A stretch of DNA of 64,000 bases from Lachnospiraceae bacterium (GCA_910576385.1 CAJTIR010000017.1:19339-83338), one strand, 5' to 3'; counted from the stretch's first letter, positions 16,214 through 25,072 are shown. Program-made: numbers and translations. The notes: generated from the letters alone by a model not told the origin.

Positions 16214-17111
16214 GTTCCAGAAATATGGTGTGATGAAATTTATCGGACATTTGGATATGATGCGGTATTTTCAGAAAGCAATTCGGCGGGCAGGGATTGA
16301 TATTGCATACTCAGAAGGTTACAGCCCGCATCAAATCATGTCCTTTGCGGCTCCGCTTGGAGTTGGCGTTACCAGTGACGGAGAATATTTTGATATTGAG
16401 GTAAAGTCGTCGAAATCCAGTCAGGATGCAATTGAGGCACTTAATCAGACTATGGTGGAAGGGATTCGTGTGCTGGAGTATAAAAGACTGCCAGATACCG
16501 CCAAAACTGCCATGTCATTGGTGTCTGCCGCAAGTTATCTAATTTATGTAAAATCAGGTTATGAAGCTCTGGCCGCTTCTATAGAGGGACTTCAGGCAAA
16601 AGTGGAAGCATTTTATCAAGAGCAGGATGAAATTAATATTGTAAAACAGACGAAAAAACAAGAAATTAACATGAACTTAAAGCCCTTAATCTATGAGATG
16701 AAGGCATTAAACTTGAAGGATTTGCAGCATTTACATGAAGTTCAAGTAGAAAATCCAGAGATACTAGCTTCTTGCTGCAATCAATTTTTAGAACAAGAAG
16801 AGACGATACACAGTCTTTCCGTACCGGCATTATATTTAAAAGTATGTACTGGAAGTGCAGATAATGTAAAGCCTGAATTGGTGCTGGAGGCGTTCTGCCA
16901 ATTTCACGGTTTGCCCTATGAGCCTTTCGGCTTGCAAATTCATCGTCTGGAGGTTTACGCGAAGGCGGATGAGATTCCCGTTAAGGGAGAGAAAGAACGT
17001 CAGCAATATCAACAATTTCTTGATCATTGGAAAAAGAAATGTCTGCAGCAAGGAAGACCGTTTCCTGTATTTTTGACTTTAGGAGAACTTGGAGAAGAGA
17101 TGGAAGGATAA
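16197..17111 (+). CDS. TIGR03936 / DUF2344 radical-SAM-associated protein
   Basis: 304 residues. It begins with the family pattern NIRIKFQKYGVMKFIGHLDM, then MRYFQKAIRRAGIDIAYSEG and SPHQIMSFAAPLGVG. The start is TTG 16197, placed eight bases after GGAGG at 16184-16188 and inside the preceding gene's last codons, so translation is coupled. It has no cluster motif of its own and probably presents substrate to the upstream radical SAM enzyme. Confidence 0.9.
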   Translation: MNIRIKFQKYGVMKFIGHLDMMRYFQKAIRRAGIDIAYSEGYSPHQIMSFAAPLGVGVTSDGEYFDIEVKSSKSSQDAIEALNQTMVEGIRVLEYKRLPDTAKTAMSLVSAASYLIYVKSGYEALAASIEGLQAKVEAFYQEQDEINIVKQTKKQEINMNLKPLIYEMKALNLKDLQHLHEVQVENPEILASCCNQFLEQEETIHSLSVPALYLKVCTGSADNVKPELVLEAFCQFHGLPYEPFGLQIHRLEVYAKADEIPVKGEKERQQYQQFLDHWKKKCLQQGRPFPVFLTLGELGEEMEG

Positions 17112-17179
17112 TGATTGAATCTAAAATTGCTTCTGTGTTGTAAGTTATATGTGGAAACAGGAAATATGGATGGAAAAAT

Positions 17180-18370
17180 ATGGAAACTACATTTTTGGTA
17201 ACAAAACTGATTCGAGATCAAAGAACTTATATAGCTACAGCGCTCTATCAAGAGCGAAAATTGTTAGAAATTTCTCTGGATTCTCAGCAGGAAGAAAGTA
17301 TTTTAGGAAACATTTATGTGGGCAGAGTAAAAGATATTGTGAAAAACTTAAACGCAGCTTTTATTGAGATTGCGCCTGGTGTTCCTTGTTATTATGGGTT
17401 GGAGAATTTAAAAAGTCCTTTGTATGTGAAAAAAATTAATAGTCCTAGAATGGTACAAGGAGATGAAGTGGTAGTTCAGGTGGTTCGTGAGAAGAGTAAG
17501 GGAAAGCCGCCTAGGGTCAGTACCAACCTTACATTTACTGGAAAATATCTAGTATTGACCAGTGAAAATACAACGGTTGGGTTTTCAAAAAAACTTGATT
17601 TTGAGACTAAAAATAGATTGAAGAGTACCTTGAATTTTGAAAAGATGCGAGAATTTGGAGTAATTGTGCGCACAAATGCAGCTTTCGCATCTATAGATGA
17701 AATTTTAGCTGAATATCATGTTCTCAAGCAAGAATATCTTCAGATTAAGGAAACTTTTTTACATCGTACGGTATTTAGCTGTCTTAGGAAACGAATGTCA
17801 GAATATCTTTGCAGCCTGCAAAATCTCAGTCAGGAACAGCTTAATACGATTATCACTGATGATTTAGTAATTTATGAGCAAATTCGGGATTATTTACAGG
17901 AATTTCAACCTGAAAACAGTCAAAAACTTAGATTATATGAAGATAAGTTAATCAGCCTTAATAAGCTTTACAGCCTGGATATCCGTCTGCAGGAAGCCTT
18001 GCAGGAACGGGTATGGTTAAAATCTGGGGGGTATCTAGTAATTCAGCCTACAGAAGCGCTCACGGTTATTGATGTAAACTCAGGAAAAAGTATTGCCAAA
18101 AAACAAGCGCAGGAACATTATCTTAAGATTAATCTGGAAGCTGCCGAGGAGATTGCCCACCAGCTTCGGTTGAGAAATCTTTCTGGTATTATTATCATAG
18201 ATTTTATTGATATGAAATCAGACGAAGATAACGATACATTGATGAAAAGTTTGCGCGCCTACGTCCGTAAAGATTGCGTGCGTGTTCAGGTAGTGGATAT
18301 GACAAAGCTCCATCTGGTGGAGCTAACCCGAAAAAAAATAAAGAAATCTTTAAAGGAACAGTTGACATAA
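17180..18370 (+). CDS. rng: Ribonuclease E/G family protein
   Basis: 396 residues. An S1-like RNA-binding segment is at about 38-60 (GNIYVGRVKDIVKNLNAAF), followed by the RNase E/G catalytic core with the Mg-binding aspartates in VIDVNSGK (near 297) and DFIDM (near 341). The C-terminal CPxC zinc link seen in E. coli RNase G is absent; the protein ends soon after VELTRKKIKKSLKEQ, as in many Lachnospiraceae. It likely processes rRNA and mRNA. The start region is weak (no strong site before ATG 17180). The -35 of the rplU promoter overlaps its last codons. Confidence 0.92.
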   Translation: METTFLVTKLIRDQRTYIATALYQERKLLEISLDSQQEESILGNIYVGRVKDIVKNLNAAFIEIAPGVPCYYGLENLKSPLYVKKINSPRMVQGDEVVVQVVREKSKGKPPRVSTNLTFTGKYLVLTSENTTVGFSKKLDFETKNRLKSTLNFEKMREFGVIVRTNAAFASIDEILAEYHVLKQEYLQIKETFLHRTVFSCLRKRMSEYLCSLQNLSQEQLNTIITDDLVIYEQIRDYLQEFQPENSQKLRLYEDKLISLNKLYSLDIRLQEALQERVWLKSGGYLVIQPTEALTVIDVNSGKSIAKKQAQEHYLKINLEAAEEIAHQLRLRNLSGIIIIDFIDMKSDEDNDTLMKSLRAYVRKDCVRVQVVDMTKLHLVELTRKKIKKSLKEQLT

Positions 18371-18470
18371 TTGGTATTTTGTGCTATTCTATATGAGTAT
18401 GCCGCACAGTGAGGTTGAAGTCTGCATAAGCAGCACCGTAACTGGCGAGTAATGATAATAGGAGGTGCCA
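18362..18470 (+). promoter_or_regulatory. rplU promoter and ribosomal protein L21 leader RNA
   Basis: TTGACA (18362-18367), 17-base spacer and TATTCT form a clear promoter. The following segment of about 75 bases, GTATGCCGCACAGTGAGGTT to GGCGAGTAATGATAATAGGA, has the position and character of the Firmicute L21 leader (Rfam L21_leader), thought to bind L21 and autoregulate the operon. The assignment is by position and recalled consensus. Confidence 0.7.
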
Positions 18471-18471
18471 T

Positions 18472-18777
18472 ATGTACGCAATTATAGCAACAGGTGGTAA
18501 GCAGTACAAAGTATCTGAAGGCGATATCATTACCATTGAAAAGCTTGGTGTGGAAGCTGGTGAGAAAGTTACTTTTGATGACGTGTTAGCAGTAAGTGAC
18601 GGTTCCTTAAAGGTTGGAGCCGACGCAGCAAACGCAACAGTAGAAGCTTCTGTAGTGGAAAACGGAAGAGGAAAAAAAGTAATCGTTTACAAGTATAAGA
18701 GAAAAACTGGCTATCACAAAAAGAACGGTCACAGACAGTCCTTTACCAAGGTTAAGATTGAAAAGATTAATGGCTAA
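18472..18777 (+). CDS. rplU: 50S ribosomal protein L21
   Basis: 101 residues. Typical L21: [20 protein letters not shown] at the start and [20 protein letters not shown] near the end. It binds 23S rRNA domain V with L20. AGGAGG lies seven bases before the ATG. Confidence 0.99.
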   Translation: MYAIIATGGKQYKVSEGDIITIEKLGVEAGEKVTFDDVLAVSDGSLKVGADAANATVEASVVENGRGKKVIVYKYKRKTGYHKKNGHRQSFTKVKIEKING

Positions 18778-18793
18778 TCGATAAGGAATTGTT

Positions 18794-19123
18794 ATGGTGA
18801 CAATAACGATTTATGAAAACCAGAACAAGGAATATACAGCGTTTCGTTGTATGGGACATGCTGAATATGCTGTTTTAGGAGAAGATATTGTATGCGCCGC
18901 TGTCTCTGTGTTGGTAATCAATACCATCAATTCCGTGGAACATCTTGTTTCAGATACATTTGAATTGGCAACAGATCAAGAGAGTGGTTTGATTGATTTT
19001 TCTTTGCAGGAAGGCTATTCTAAAGAATCGCTTTTGTTAATCCGTTCTCTGGTTTTAGGCTTACAGGGAATACAAAAAAATTACGGAACTGAATATATAA
19101 TGCTTAAATTCGAGGAGGTGTAA
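18794..19123 (+). CDS. prp: Ribosomal-processing cysteine protease Prp
   Basis: 109 residues, between rplU and rpmA as in all Firmicutes with extended L27. The catalytic His and Cys are visible in FRCMGHAEYA and EDIVCAAVSVLVINTINSVE. It removes the N-terminal extension of L27, an essential step known from Staphylococcus aureus. The substrate, with its cleavage sequence, is encoded three bases downstream. Confidence 0.95.
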   Translation: MVTITIYENQNKEYTAFRCMGHAEYAVLGEDIVCAAVSVLVINTINSVEHLVSDTFELATDQESGLIDFSLQEGYSKESLLLIRSLVLGLQGIQKNYGTEYIMLKFEEV

Positions 19124-19126
19124 AGC

Positions 19127-19417
19127 ATGTTGAATATGAACCTTCAATTTTTCGCACATAAAAAGGGAGTTGGTTCTACCAAGAATGGTAGAGATTCTGA
19201 ATCCAAGAGATTGGGTGCGAAGAGAGCTGACGGACAGTTTGTAAAAGCTGGAAATATTTTATACAGACAGCGTGGAACTAAGATTCATCCCGGTGTAAAT
19301 GTAGGAATCGGCGGTGATGATACCTTATTTGCCAAAGTTGATGGTGTACTGAGGTTTGAGAGAAAAGGAAGAGACAAAAAACAGGCTTCTGTATATCCCG
19401 TAGCAAGCAACGAATAA
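19127..19417 (+). CDS. rpmA: 50S ribosomal protein L27, with Prp-cleaved N-terminal extension
   Basis: 96 residues. The start [20 protein letters not shown] contains the LQFF/A site processed by Prp in Firmicutes, so mature L27 begins AHKKG. The body has the usual [15 protein letters not shown] and [16 protein letters not shown]27 reaches the peptidyl-transferase centre, which is why removal of the extension is needed. AGGAGGTGTAAAGC precedes the ATG. Confidence 0.99.
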   Translation: MLNMNLQFFAHKKGVGSTKNGRDSESKRLGAKRADGQFVKAGNILYRQRGTKIHPGVNVGIGGDDTLFAKVDGVLRFERKGRDKKQASVYPVASNE

Positions 19418-19437
19418 GACAAGATTTCATACGACTG

Positions 19438-19465
19438 ATAGACTCGGCTGAATGGTCGGGTCTAT
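19438..19465 (+). terminator. Probable terminator after rpmA
   Basis: ATAGACTCG (19438-19446) pairs with CGGGTCTAT (19457-19465), one G-U pair, followed by TCTATATTATT. The remaining 90 bases to obgE hold only its ribosome-binding site. Confidence 0.55.
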
Positions 19466-19556
19466 TCTATATTATTAAGGGAATAAAGCCTGGTGGCATT
19501 TTATTTAAGAACATTGTCAGTGTTTTTGCTGCGGGCAGACATAGGAAGGAGTTTAA

Positions 19557-20843
19557 ATGTTTGCAGATAACGCAAAAATTATTTTAAAATCAGGAAAAGG
19601 CGGAGATGGTCATGTGTCTTTTCGCCGTGAAAAATATGTACCAAACGGAGGGCCTGACGGCGGAGATGGCGGCCGTGGAGGGGATTTGATTTTTCAAATA
19701 GATCCTGGTTTAAACACCCTGACGGCTTTCCGCCATAAGCGCAAATATGCGGCTGGTAATGGAGAAGAGGGCGGTAAGCGAAATTGTCATGGAAAAAAGG
19801 GAGAAGACCTTATTGTTAAGGTTCCGGCGGGGACAATTATAAGAGATGCTGAATCTGGCAAGGTGATTGCAGATCTGTCTGGGGATAATACCAGACAAGT
19901 GATTTTGCAAGGCGGAAAAGGCGGACTTGGCAATCAACATTTTGCAACTTCTACTATGCAGGCACCTAAATATGCGCAGCCGGGACAACCAGGAATGGAA
20001 CTTGAAGTGGAGCTTGAACTTAAGGTAATTGCAGATGTTGGGCTGGTTGGATTTCCAAATGTTGGAAAGTCTACTTTACTTTCCCGCGTCACAAATGCAC
20101 GTCCTAAGATAGCCAATTATCATTTTACGACCTTAAGTCCCAATCTAGGAGTAGTAGATTTGGAAGGCGGCGCTGGATTTGTAATTGCAGATATTCCAGG
20201 GCTGATCGAAGGTGCTTCTGAAGGCGTCGGTTTAGGACATGATTTCTTAAGGCATATTGAACGTACCAAAGTAATGATTCATATGGTTGACGCTGCTTCT
20301 GTGGAAGGACGTGACCCGATTGCAGATATCTATGCGATCAACAAGGAATTGGAGACCTTTAATCCAGAACTGTTGAACAAACCTCAAGTAATTGCTGCCA
20401 ATAAGATTGATGCTATTTATGATGAATCGCAAAGTGCTTTGCCTGACTTAAAGCAGGAATTTGAACCAAAAGGGATTCAGGTTTATCCTATCTCCGCAGT
20501 CAGTGGTCAAGGTTTGAAAGAATTATTGTACCATGTCAATCAATTGTTGTCACAAGTGAAGGATGATCCGATTGTCTATGAGCAGGAATTTTTCCCAGAA
20601 ATGGCAATGTTTCGGGAAGAAGCCTATACTGTGGAATATGATGAGAAAGATCAAGTTTATCTTGTGGAAGGTCCCAAAATTGAAAAAATGTTAGGTTATA
20701 CCAACATTGACTCTGAAAAAGGATTTCTCTTTTTCCAAAAATTTCTGCGAGAACAGGGAATCTTGGAAGATTTGGAGAAAAAGGGCATCGTTGAGGGAGA
20801 TACCGTTCGCATGTACGGATTGGAATTTGATTATTATAAATAA
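19557..20843 (+). CDS. obgE: GTPase Obg/CgtA
   Basis: 428 residues with three domains: a glycine-rich Obg fold (KSGKGGDGHVSFRREKYVPN, DGGRGGD), a GTPase domain from about 160 (P-loop GFPNVGKST, FTTLSPNLG, switch DIPGLIEGA, NKID) and a C-terminal OCT domain (ISAVSGQGLKELL region onward to EGDTVRMYGLEFDYYK). It is essential for 50S maturation and stress control. GGAAGGAG is seven bases before the ATG. Confidence 0.99.
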   Translation: MFADNAKIILKSGKGGDGHVSFRREKYVPNGGPDGGDGGRGGDLIFQIDPGLNTLTAFRHKRKYAAGNGEEGGKRNCHGKKGEDLIVKVPAGTIIRDAESGKVIADLSGDNTRQVILQGGKGGLGNQHFATSTMQAPKYAQPGQPGMELEVELELKVIADVGLVGFPNVGKSTLLSRVTNARPKIANYHFTTLSPNLGVVDLEGGAGFVIADIPGLIEGASEGVGLGHDFLRHIERTKVMIHMVDAASVEGRDPIADIYAINKELETFNPELLNKPQVIAANKIDAIYDESQSALPDLKQEFEPKGIQVYPISAVSGQGLKELLYHVNQLLSQVKDDPIVYEQEFFPEMAMFREEAYTVEYDEKDQVYLVEGPKIEKMLGYTNIDSEKGFLFFQKFLREQGILEDLEKKGIVEGDTVRMYGLEFDYYK

Positions 20844-20905
20844 TTATTTAGAACCCAACACCACAGACATGTGTGAGCCAAGGGTACAAATAAGAAAGGA
20901 AAATT

Positions 20906-21205
20906 ATGGCTATGACAAGTAAACAGCGGGCTTATTTAAAAAGCCTTGCCAGCAAAATATCTCCCATTCTTCAAGTTGGGAAAGCAAGCCTGACGCCCGA
21001 ATTGATCACCGCAATAGATGAGGCGCTAGAAAAACGTGAATTGATTAAACTTTCTGTATTAAAGAATTGTTTTGATGATCCGCGTGAATTGGCAGAGACA
21101 ATTGCTGATCGTTCTCATTCACAGGTAGTTCACGTAATCGGAAAGAAAATTGTATTGTATCGTCCGGCAAAAAAAGCTCCTAAGATTGAACTTCCGCGAC
21201 CATAA
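20906..21205 (+). CDS. yhbY: YhbY-family CRM-domain RNA-binding protein
   Basis: 99 residues: MTSKQRAYLKSLASKISPIL, QVGKASLTPELI, the GxxG-like region and VIGKKIVLYRP. It binds pre-50S particles. It is placed between obgE and nadD, the standard Firmicute order. Confidence 0.95.
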   Translation: MAMTSKQRAYLKSLASKISPILQVGKASLTPELITAIDEALEKRELIKLSVLKNCFDDPRELAETIADRSHSQVVHVIGKKIVLYRPAKKAPKIELPRP

Positions 21206-21217
21206 AGGGCATTCAAA

Positions 21218-21883
21218 ATGGAAACTGAAAAGAAAATTACGCAAACGACAGATAATAGCCTCAAACGAATGGGGATTTTTGGCGGTACTTTTGATCCTAT
21301 TCATCATGGACATCTGATGATTGCAGAGAATGCAAGGGAACAATATTCATTGGATCAAGTATTGTTTATACCTACAGGACATTCACCGTTAAAGCACAAA
21401 CAACAGATTACAGATTCTGTCCATCGCTGTGCAATGGTTTCTAAAGCAATTGCTGACAATCCACATTTTGCTCTTCACAGGATTGAAGTGCATTCGCAGG
21501 AGATCAGTTATACTTTTCGTACCATAGAGATGTTGAAAGAGAATTATAAAAATACCGAATTATTTTTTATTCTCGGGGCTGATTCTTTGTTTGATTTTGA
21601 ATCCTGGAGAAGCCCAGAATTAATTGTCAAAAATTGTAGTATTTTGGCCGCATACCGCGAGCATAAACGTCAGGAAGAATTTTTATTGCATCTCTCATAT
21701 TTAAATGAGAAATATCCTGGGAAATTTCATCCATTAGATACCCCAAATTTGGAGGTTTCCTCCCATGAGATTCGTCGCAGAGTACAAGAGAAAAAAACAA
21801 TTCGCTACCTGGTTCCCAAGGTGGTAGAAGATTATATACGGGAGCATGGATTATATCAATCCGCAATTCCGCGGCAGAGATAG
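21218..21883 (+). CDS. nadD: Nicotinate-nucleotide adenylyltransferase
   Basis: 221 residues. The nucleotidyltransferase motifs GIFGGTFDPIHHGHL (HxGH) and SSHEIRRR are present, with FILGADSLFDFESW. It makes deamido-NAD from nicotinate mononucleotide and ATP. An N-terminal extension of about 18 residues (METEKKITQTTDNSLKRM) precedes the usual start; an alternative Met at residue 18 (near 21269) directly before GIFGG is possible. Confidence 0.97.
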   Translation: METEKKITQTTDNSLKRMGIFGGTFDPIHHGHLMIAENAREQYSLDQVLFIPTGHSPLKHKQQITDSVHRCAMVSKAIADNPHFALHRIEVHSQEISYTFRTIEMLKENYKNTELFFILGADSLFDFESWRSPELIVKNCSILAAYREHKRQEEFLLHLSYLNEKYPGKFHPLDTPNLEVSSHEIRRRVQEKKTIRYLVPKVVEDYIREHGLYQSAIPRQR

Positions 21884-22010
21884 GGTTATCAGATAAATGG
21901 TTATCTTTGGTTATTTTGTCCGTTGCAGGCGGGGAAAACTTGAATGAGAGATTAACAATATCAGATAAAGTAATATAAATAGCTTAAAGTAAAAATATTA
22001 AGAAAATTTG

Positions 22011-22180
22011 CAACTATTCACAATCTTATGGAAATATAAAATCGGACTGTTTAAATTGATTTAAAGGGGTTGAATTTCTATTTCCATAATGGGTGCCTCA
22101 GCCACAGACAAAAGTTTCTTTAGAGGCGTACGACAGCTTAGCGGGTATGTCTTATGGCATGGGGTGAAAATTATGAAATT
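22011..22180. repeat. TAACTATT-family repeat (MITE-like), near-complete copy
   Basis: Alignable end to end with 38030-38198. It starts CAACTATTCACAATC and continues through GAATTTCTATTTCC, GCCTCAGCCACAGAC and GACAGCTTAGCGGGTATGTC. The right end (GGCATGGGGTGAAAATTATG) has diverged from GGCTTGCGGTTCTGAATAGTTA. It occupies most of the 320-base gap between nadD and yqeK, and no gene lies inside. Confidence 0.7.
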
Positions 22181-22203
22181 ATTTAAGGATGCTGGTGAGA
22201 CAT

Positions 22204-22785
22204 ATGAAACGATTAGAAATCGAAAAAAAATTAAAAAAGAAATTGGACAAGTCTCGTTATGTCCATACATTGGGGGTTATGTATACAGCAGCTTCTTTGG
22301 CAATGGCGCATCAGGCAGATATGGAACAGGCCATGTATGCGGGTTTACTCCATGATTGTGCAAAATGCATTTCCAATGAAGATAAATTAAAACTATGTAA
22401 GAAACATAATATTCCCATCACACCATCCGAAAAACGCAGTCCTTTTCTTCTTCATGCGAAGCTTGGCGCATATTTTGCAAAAAAGAAATATGAGGTGGAG
22501 GATCCCGAAATCTTACATGCCATTCAAGTCCATACCACCGGAGAACCAGAAATGAATACATTGGATAAGATTATCTTTATCGCTGATTACATTGAGCCAA
22601 ATCGCGAGAAAGCTCCCAATCTCAATAAAATACGAAAACTGGCATATAAAGATCTTGATCAGGCTTTGCTGCAGATTCTTTCAGATATCTTAGAGTATTT
22701 AAAGGAAAAAGGGGGAGAATTAGATCCTTTGACAATGAAGACATATGAGTATTTTCAAAAAGAGAGAAGAAAATCAGACATTTAA
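22204..22785 (+). CDS. yqeK: YqeK-family HD-domain hydrolase
   Basis: 193 residues. HD-superfamily metal ligands are in YVHTLGVMYTAASLA, LLHDCAKC (HD pair), H-containing LLHAKLGA and IIFIADYIEPNR. Characterised homologues hydrolyse diadenosine tetraphosphate symmetrically. Start ATG 22204 (MKRLEIEKKL) follows GGTGAGACAT; the in-frame TTG/ATG 15 bases earlier is less likely. Conserved nadD-yqeK-rsfS order. Confidence 0.93.
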   Translation: MKRLEIEKKLKKKLDKSRYVHTLGVMYTAASLAMAHQADMEQAMYAGLLHDCAKCISNEDKLKLCKKHNIPITPSEKRSPFLLHAKLGAYFAKKKYEVEDPEILHAIQVHTTGEPEMNTLDKIIFIADYIEPNREKAPNLNKIRKLAYKDLDQALLQILSDILEYLKEKGGELDPLTMKTYEYFQKERRKSDI

Positions 22786-22875
22786 TATTCGTGGGAAAAC
22801 GATGTGTGAGCGCTGACTTAAATCCCATGCAAAATTCGAAAAGAGAGTTTTTAACGTATCGAAAGGAGTTATCAT

Positions 22876-23232
22876 ATGAGTTTAAATGTTTCACGTGAAA
22901 TGGCAAAAGTGGCTTGTGGCGCCTTAAGCGAAAAAAAGGCCGAAGAGCTGCGTGTAATTGATATCAGTGAGATTTCTGCGATTGCAGATTATTTTATCAT
23001 TGCAACTGGAACTAATACTAATCAATTGCAGTCAATGGTAGATGCTGTGGATGAGAAGCTGACAGAAGCGGGACACCATGCAAAACAGATTGAGGGAAAC
23101 CGTAGTTCCAGTTGGATTCTTATGGATTATGGTGATATTATTGTACACCTGTTTTCCAAAGAAGACCGTCTTTTCTATAATTTAGAGCGAATCTGGACGG
23201 ATGGAAAGAAAATAGAAGTGGATGAACTGTAA
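22876..23232 (+). CDS. rsfS: Ribosomal silencing factor
   Basis: 118 residues: VIDISEISAIADYFIIATGT, QIEGNRSSSWILMDYGDIIV and HLFSKEDRLFYNLERIWTDG. It binds L14 and blocks subunit joining in starvation. AAAGGAG is present before ATG 22876. Confidence 0.97.
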   Translation: MSLNVSREMAKVACGALSEKKAEELRVIDISEISAIADYFIIATGTNTNQLQSMVDAVDEKLTEAGHHAKQIEGNRSSSWILMDYGDIIVHLFSKEDRLFYNLERIWTDGKKIEVDEL

Positions 23233-23384
23233 TGAATCTTGACGGAAGATGGTTCGTTGTTATAAAAGCAGCGATGAGAGAAAAATCAATATGAACCAAT
23301 AAAATTTTTCTGTTTGAGTGTTTACAAGTGAGAGAAGAATCCATTTAGAATAAATATTTTTCAAATCATTGCTAATATTTTAAA

Positions 23385-23433
23385 GATGGTGCGCGGTCTG
23401 TTTTTGCAGTGTCTATACCGCGCATTTGCCATC
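23385..23433. terminator. Two-part hairpin after rsfS
   Basis: GCGCGGT (23391-23397) pairs with ACCGCGC (23417-23423), and GATGG (23385-23389) with CCATC (23429-23433). The loop includes TTTTTG. It lies between the plus-strand rsfS and the minus-strand NADAR gene and could end transcripts from both sides. Confidence 0.55.
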
Positions 23434-23477
23434 TGATATAATAAATATTTAATTCTTTATGTGATCGTTATGAAAAT

Positions 23478-23972
23478 TTAATGAATATTTTTTTGTTTCA
23501 GCATTGTACGCACCCTCATTAAAGAAAAACCTAATAAGTTTTGGCCTTTCCACTCATTCAAATCAAATCGCCTCTCGTCTTTCATCGAAAGGCCGATTCC
23601 CCATATTTTATCCTGAACCGCGCATTCTGCTAATTTATATTCTTGTGTAGCCAAAAGTTTGTCTCTTAATTCAATATTTTGTTGAAATTTTTCAAGTAAT
23701 CCCTGATAAACAATGAGCTGCCGCATACCATTCCACAATATATCTTCATAGTTTTTGACGCGCCTTCCGAATGCTTTGATTTTTCCTGCATTAGTTGTAT
23801 TTAATATTTGCCCTGCAATCTCCATATCATCAAAAAGTAATGCTTTTTGGTACATCATATATTGTTCCATAGAAGAATATAGAATACCATTCACAAAAAA
23901 ATCTGAGAGATACCAATTGCTTAAATATCCATTTATTTCATCAGGATTATGAAAACATATAATCTTTTCCAT
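23478..23972 (-). CDS. NADAR-domain protein (YbiA-like N-glycosidase family)
   Basis: 164 residues. NADAR signatures include FHNPDEINGYLSNWYLSDFF, SSMEQYMMYQKALLF, IKAFGRRVKNYEDILWNGMR and DKIWGIGLSMKDERR. Relatives hydrolyse the N-glycosidic bond of riboflavin intermediates or remove ADP-ribose from nucleic acids; which applies here is unknown. The start MEKIICFHN (23972) fits the family; an upstream ATG (24005) is possible but adds residues without homology. Confidence 0.88.
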   Translation of the reverse strand: MEKIICFHNPDEINGYLSNWYLSDFFVNGILYSSMEQYMMYQKALLFDDMEIAGQILNTTNAGKIKAFGRRVKNYEDILWNGMRQLIVYQGLLEKFQQNIELRDKLLATQEYKLAECAVQDKIWGIGLSMKDERRFDLNEWKGQNLLGFSLMRVRTMLKQKNIH

Positions 23973-24059
23973 GATTTTTCTACCTACAATCTTGGTTTTT
24001 ATCATACATTACTGTAATTTATACGATTCCTTTACTGAGCACACCAATTCTGAAAGAGA

Positions 24060-24252
24060 GGGGGCTGTCGCACTAACATAAATTACAATTTATAGAGTCG
24101 TTCAAAAGGTTTACATTGCAGAGCAATGCAAACAATATGCATAAAAATCATTCTGGGAAGCTAGCTTCCCAAGATAATTTTTGTGCATTCTGTCTTTGCC
24201 GCTTTAGCGGCAAGACCTTTTGAACGAGCGAAGATATTACTGCGACACCCCC
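24060..24252. repeat. GCTGTCGCACTAA hairpin interrupted by the cloverleaf element
   Basis: Left arm GGGGGCTGTCGCACTAACAT (24060 on) and right arm ATATTACTGCGACACCCCCC (24234-24253) match the arms of the intact hairpin at 3577-3626, including the loop start TTACAATT. Between them lies the 130-bp structured element at 24098-24227, as though inserted in the loop. Confidence 0.7.
24098..24227. repeat. Cloverleaf structured element, copy 1
   Basis: Four helices. The outer stem TCGTTCAAAAGGT (24098-24110) pairs with ACCTTTTGAACGA (24215-24227). Helix 2 is TTACATTGC with GCAATGCAA (24111-24131, one mismatch). Helix 3 spans TGCA 24138-24187 with the central palindrome GGGAAGCTAGCTTCCC. Helix 4 is TTGCCGC with GCGGCAA (24196-24213). 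Each helix has a counterpart with different base pairs in copy 2 at 60175-60307. No ORF. It lies between lexA and the NADAR gene, both on the minus strand. Confidence 0.85.
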
Positions 24253-24261
24253 CCAAAAAAA

Positions 24262-24879
24262 TTATTCAAAAAAGCGAATTACACCAAAAACTTTTCCAAG
24301 TATGGTACAATTGTCTACAATAATCGGATCCATAGTATCGTTTTCGGGTTGCAGACGGTATTGTCCGTCTTCCTTATAGAATGTCTTAACAGTAGCAGAG
24401 TCTTCCACCAATGCCACAACCATATCGCCATTCGACGCAGTAGGCTGACAGCGTACAAGTATATGGTCGCCATCAAAAATACCTGCATTTATCATACTTT
24501 CGCCTTTTACTTTTAACAGAAACGAATCTTCATTTGGCATATACTCAGTTGGAATTGGAAAATAAGTCTCTACATTTTCTACGGCTAACAGCGGTTCCCC
24601 AGCAGCTACACGGCCTAATAAGGGGACATTTACAACTTCACGGCGGCTTAGATTAAACGTATCATCAATAATCTCAATTGCTCTTGGCTTAGTCGGATCT
24701 CTGCGTATGTAACCATTCTTCTCTAATGTCTCCAAATGGGAGTGAACAGAAGAAGTGGATTTTAAATGAACTGCTTCACAGATATCTCTGACTGCCGGCG
24801 GATAACCTCGATTTAAAATCTCACTCTTGATATATTCCAAAATTTCTCTCTGCTTATCGCTGATCTTTCCATATGCCAT
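24262..24879 (-). CDS. lexA: LexA SOS repressor
   Basis: 205 residues. Winged helix at 1-65 (SDKQREILEYIKSEILNRGY; STSSVHSHLETLEKNGYI). The autocleavage site Ala93-Gly94 is in GRVAAGEP, with catalytic Ser128 in KGESMINAGI and Lys165 in SATVKTF. It represses SOS genes and self-cleaves when RecA is activated. AGGAGGTAAGTTTT precedes the ATG. LexA-box-like sites lie in the shared upstream region. Confidence 0.98.
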   Translation of the reverse strand: MAYGKISDKQREILEYIKSEILNRGYPPAVRDICEAVHLKSTSSVHSHLETLEKNGYIRRDPTKPRAIEIIDDTFNLSRREVVNVPLLGRVAAGEPLLAVENVETYFPIPTEYMPNEDSFLLKVKGESMINAGIFDGDHILVRCQPTASNGDMVVALVEDSATVKTFYKEDGQYRLQPENDTMDPIIVDNCTILGKVFGVIRFFE

Positions 24880-24998
24880 AAAACTTACCTCCTAAAACTT
24901 CTATTATAAAAATGTGTCCTACTATAAACATAATAAGACAAAATTTTAATACTGATCCTATCATAACATATATTCTTTTAAAATGCAAACACATATTC

Positions 24999-25072
24999 CG
25001 AAAATTTGTTCTTGACAAATAAAATTATCTGCATTATAATTCGATTAAACAAATGTTCGGAATAAATGTTCG
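24999..25072. promoter_or_regulatory. Divergent lexA/YneA-like control region with promoter and LexA-box-like sites
   Basis: Perfect-looking promoter TTGACA (25012-25017), 17 bases, TATAAT (25035-25040) for the plus-strand gene. CGAAAATTTGTTC (24999-25011) abuts the -35; AAACAAATGTTCG (about 25047-25059) and GAATAAATGTTCG (about 25060-25072) follow the -10. All approximate the Gram-positive box CGAACNNNNGTTCG, so lexA repression of both genes is likely. Confidence 0.7.

Noticed and set aside
22060..22200. Possible riboswitch before yqeK (GCCTCAG...GACAGCTT)
   Set aside because: The same blocks recur upstream of a DUF378 gene at 38114 within inverted ends, so it belongs to a dispersed repeat and not a gene-specific leader.
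24098..24227. Cloverleaf as a tRNA-like gene
   Set aside because: No acceptor-length stem, anticodon loop or TTCGA arm; 130 bases and a palindromic core do not fit tRNA.
24220..24516. Plus-strand 98-residue frame antisense to lexA
   Set aside because: Overlaps lexA on the other strand and shows no protein-like features.
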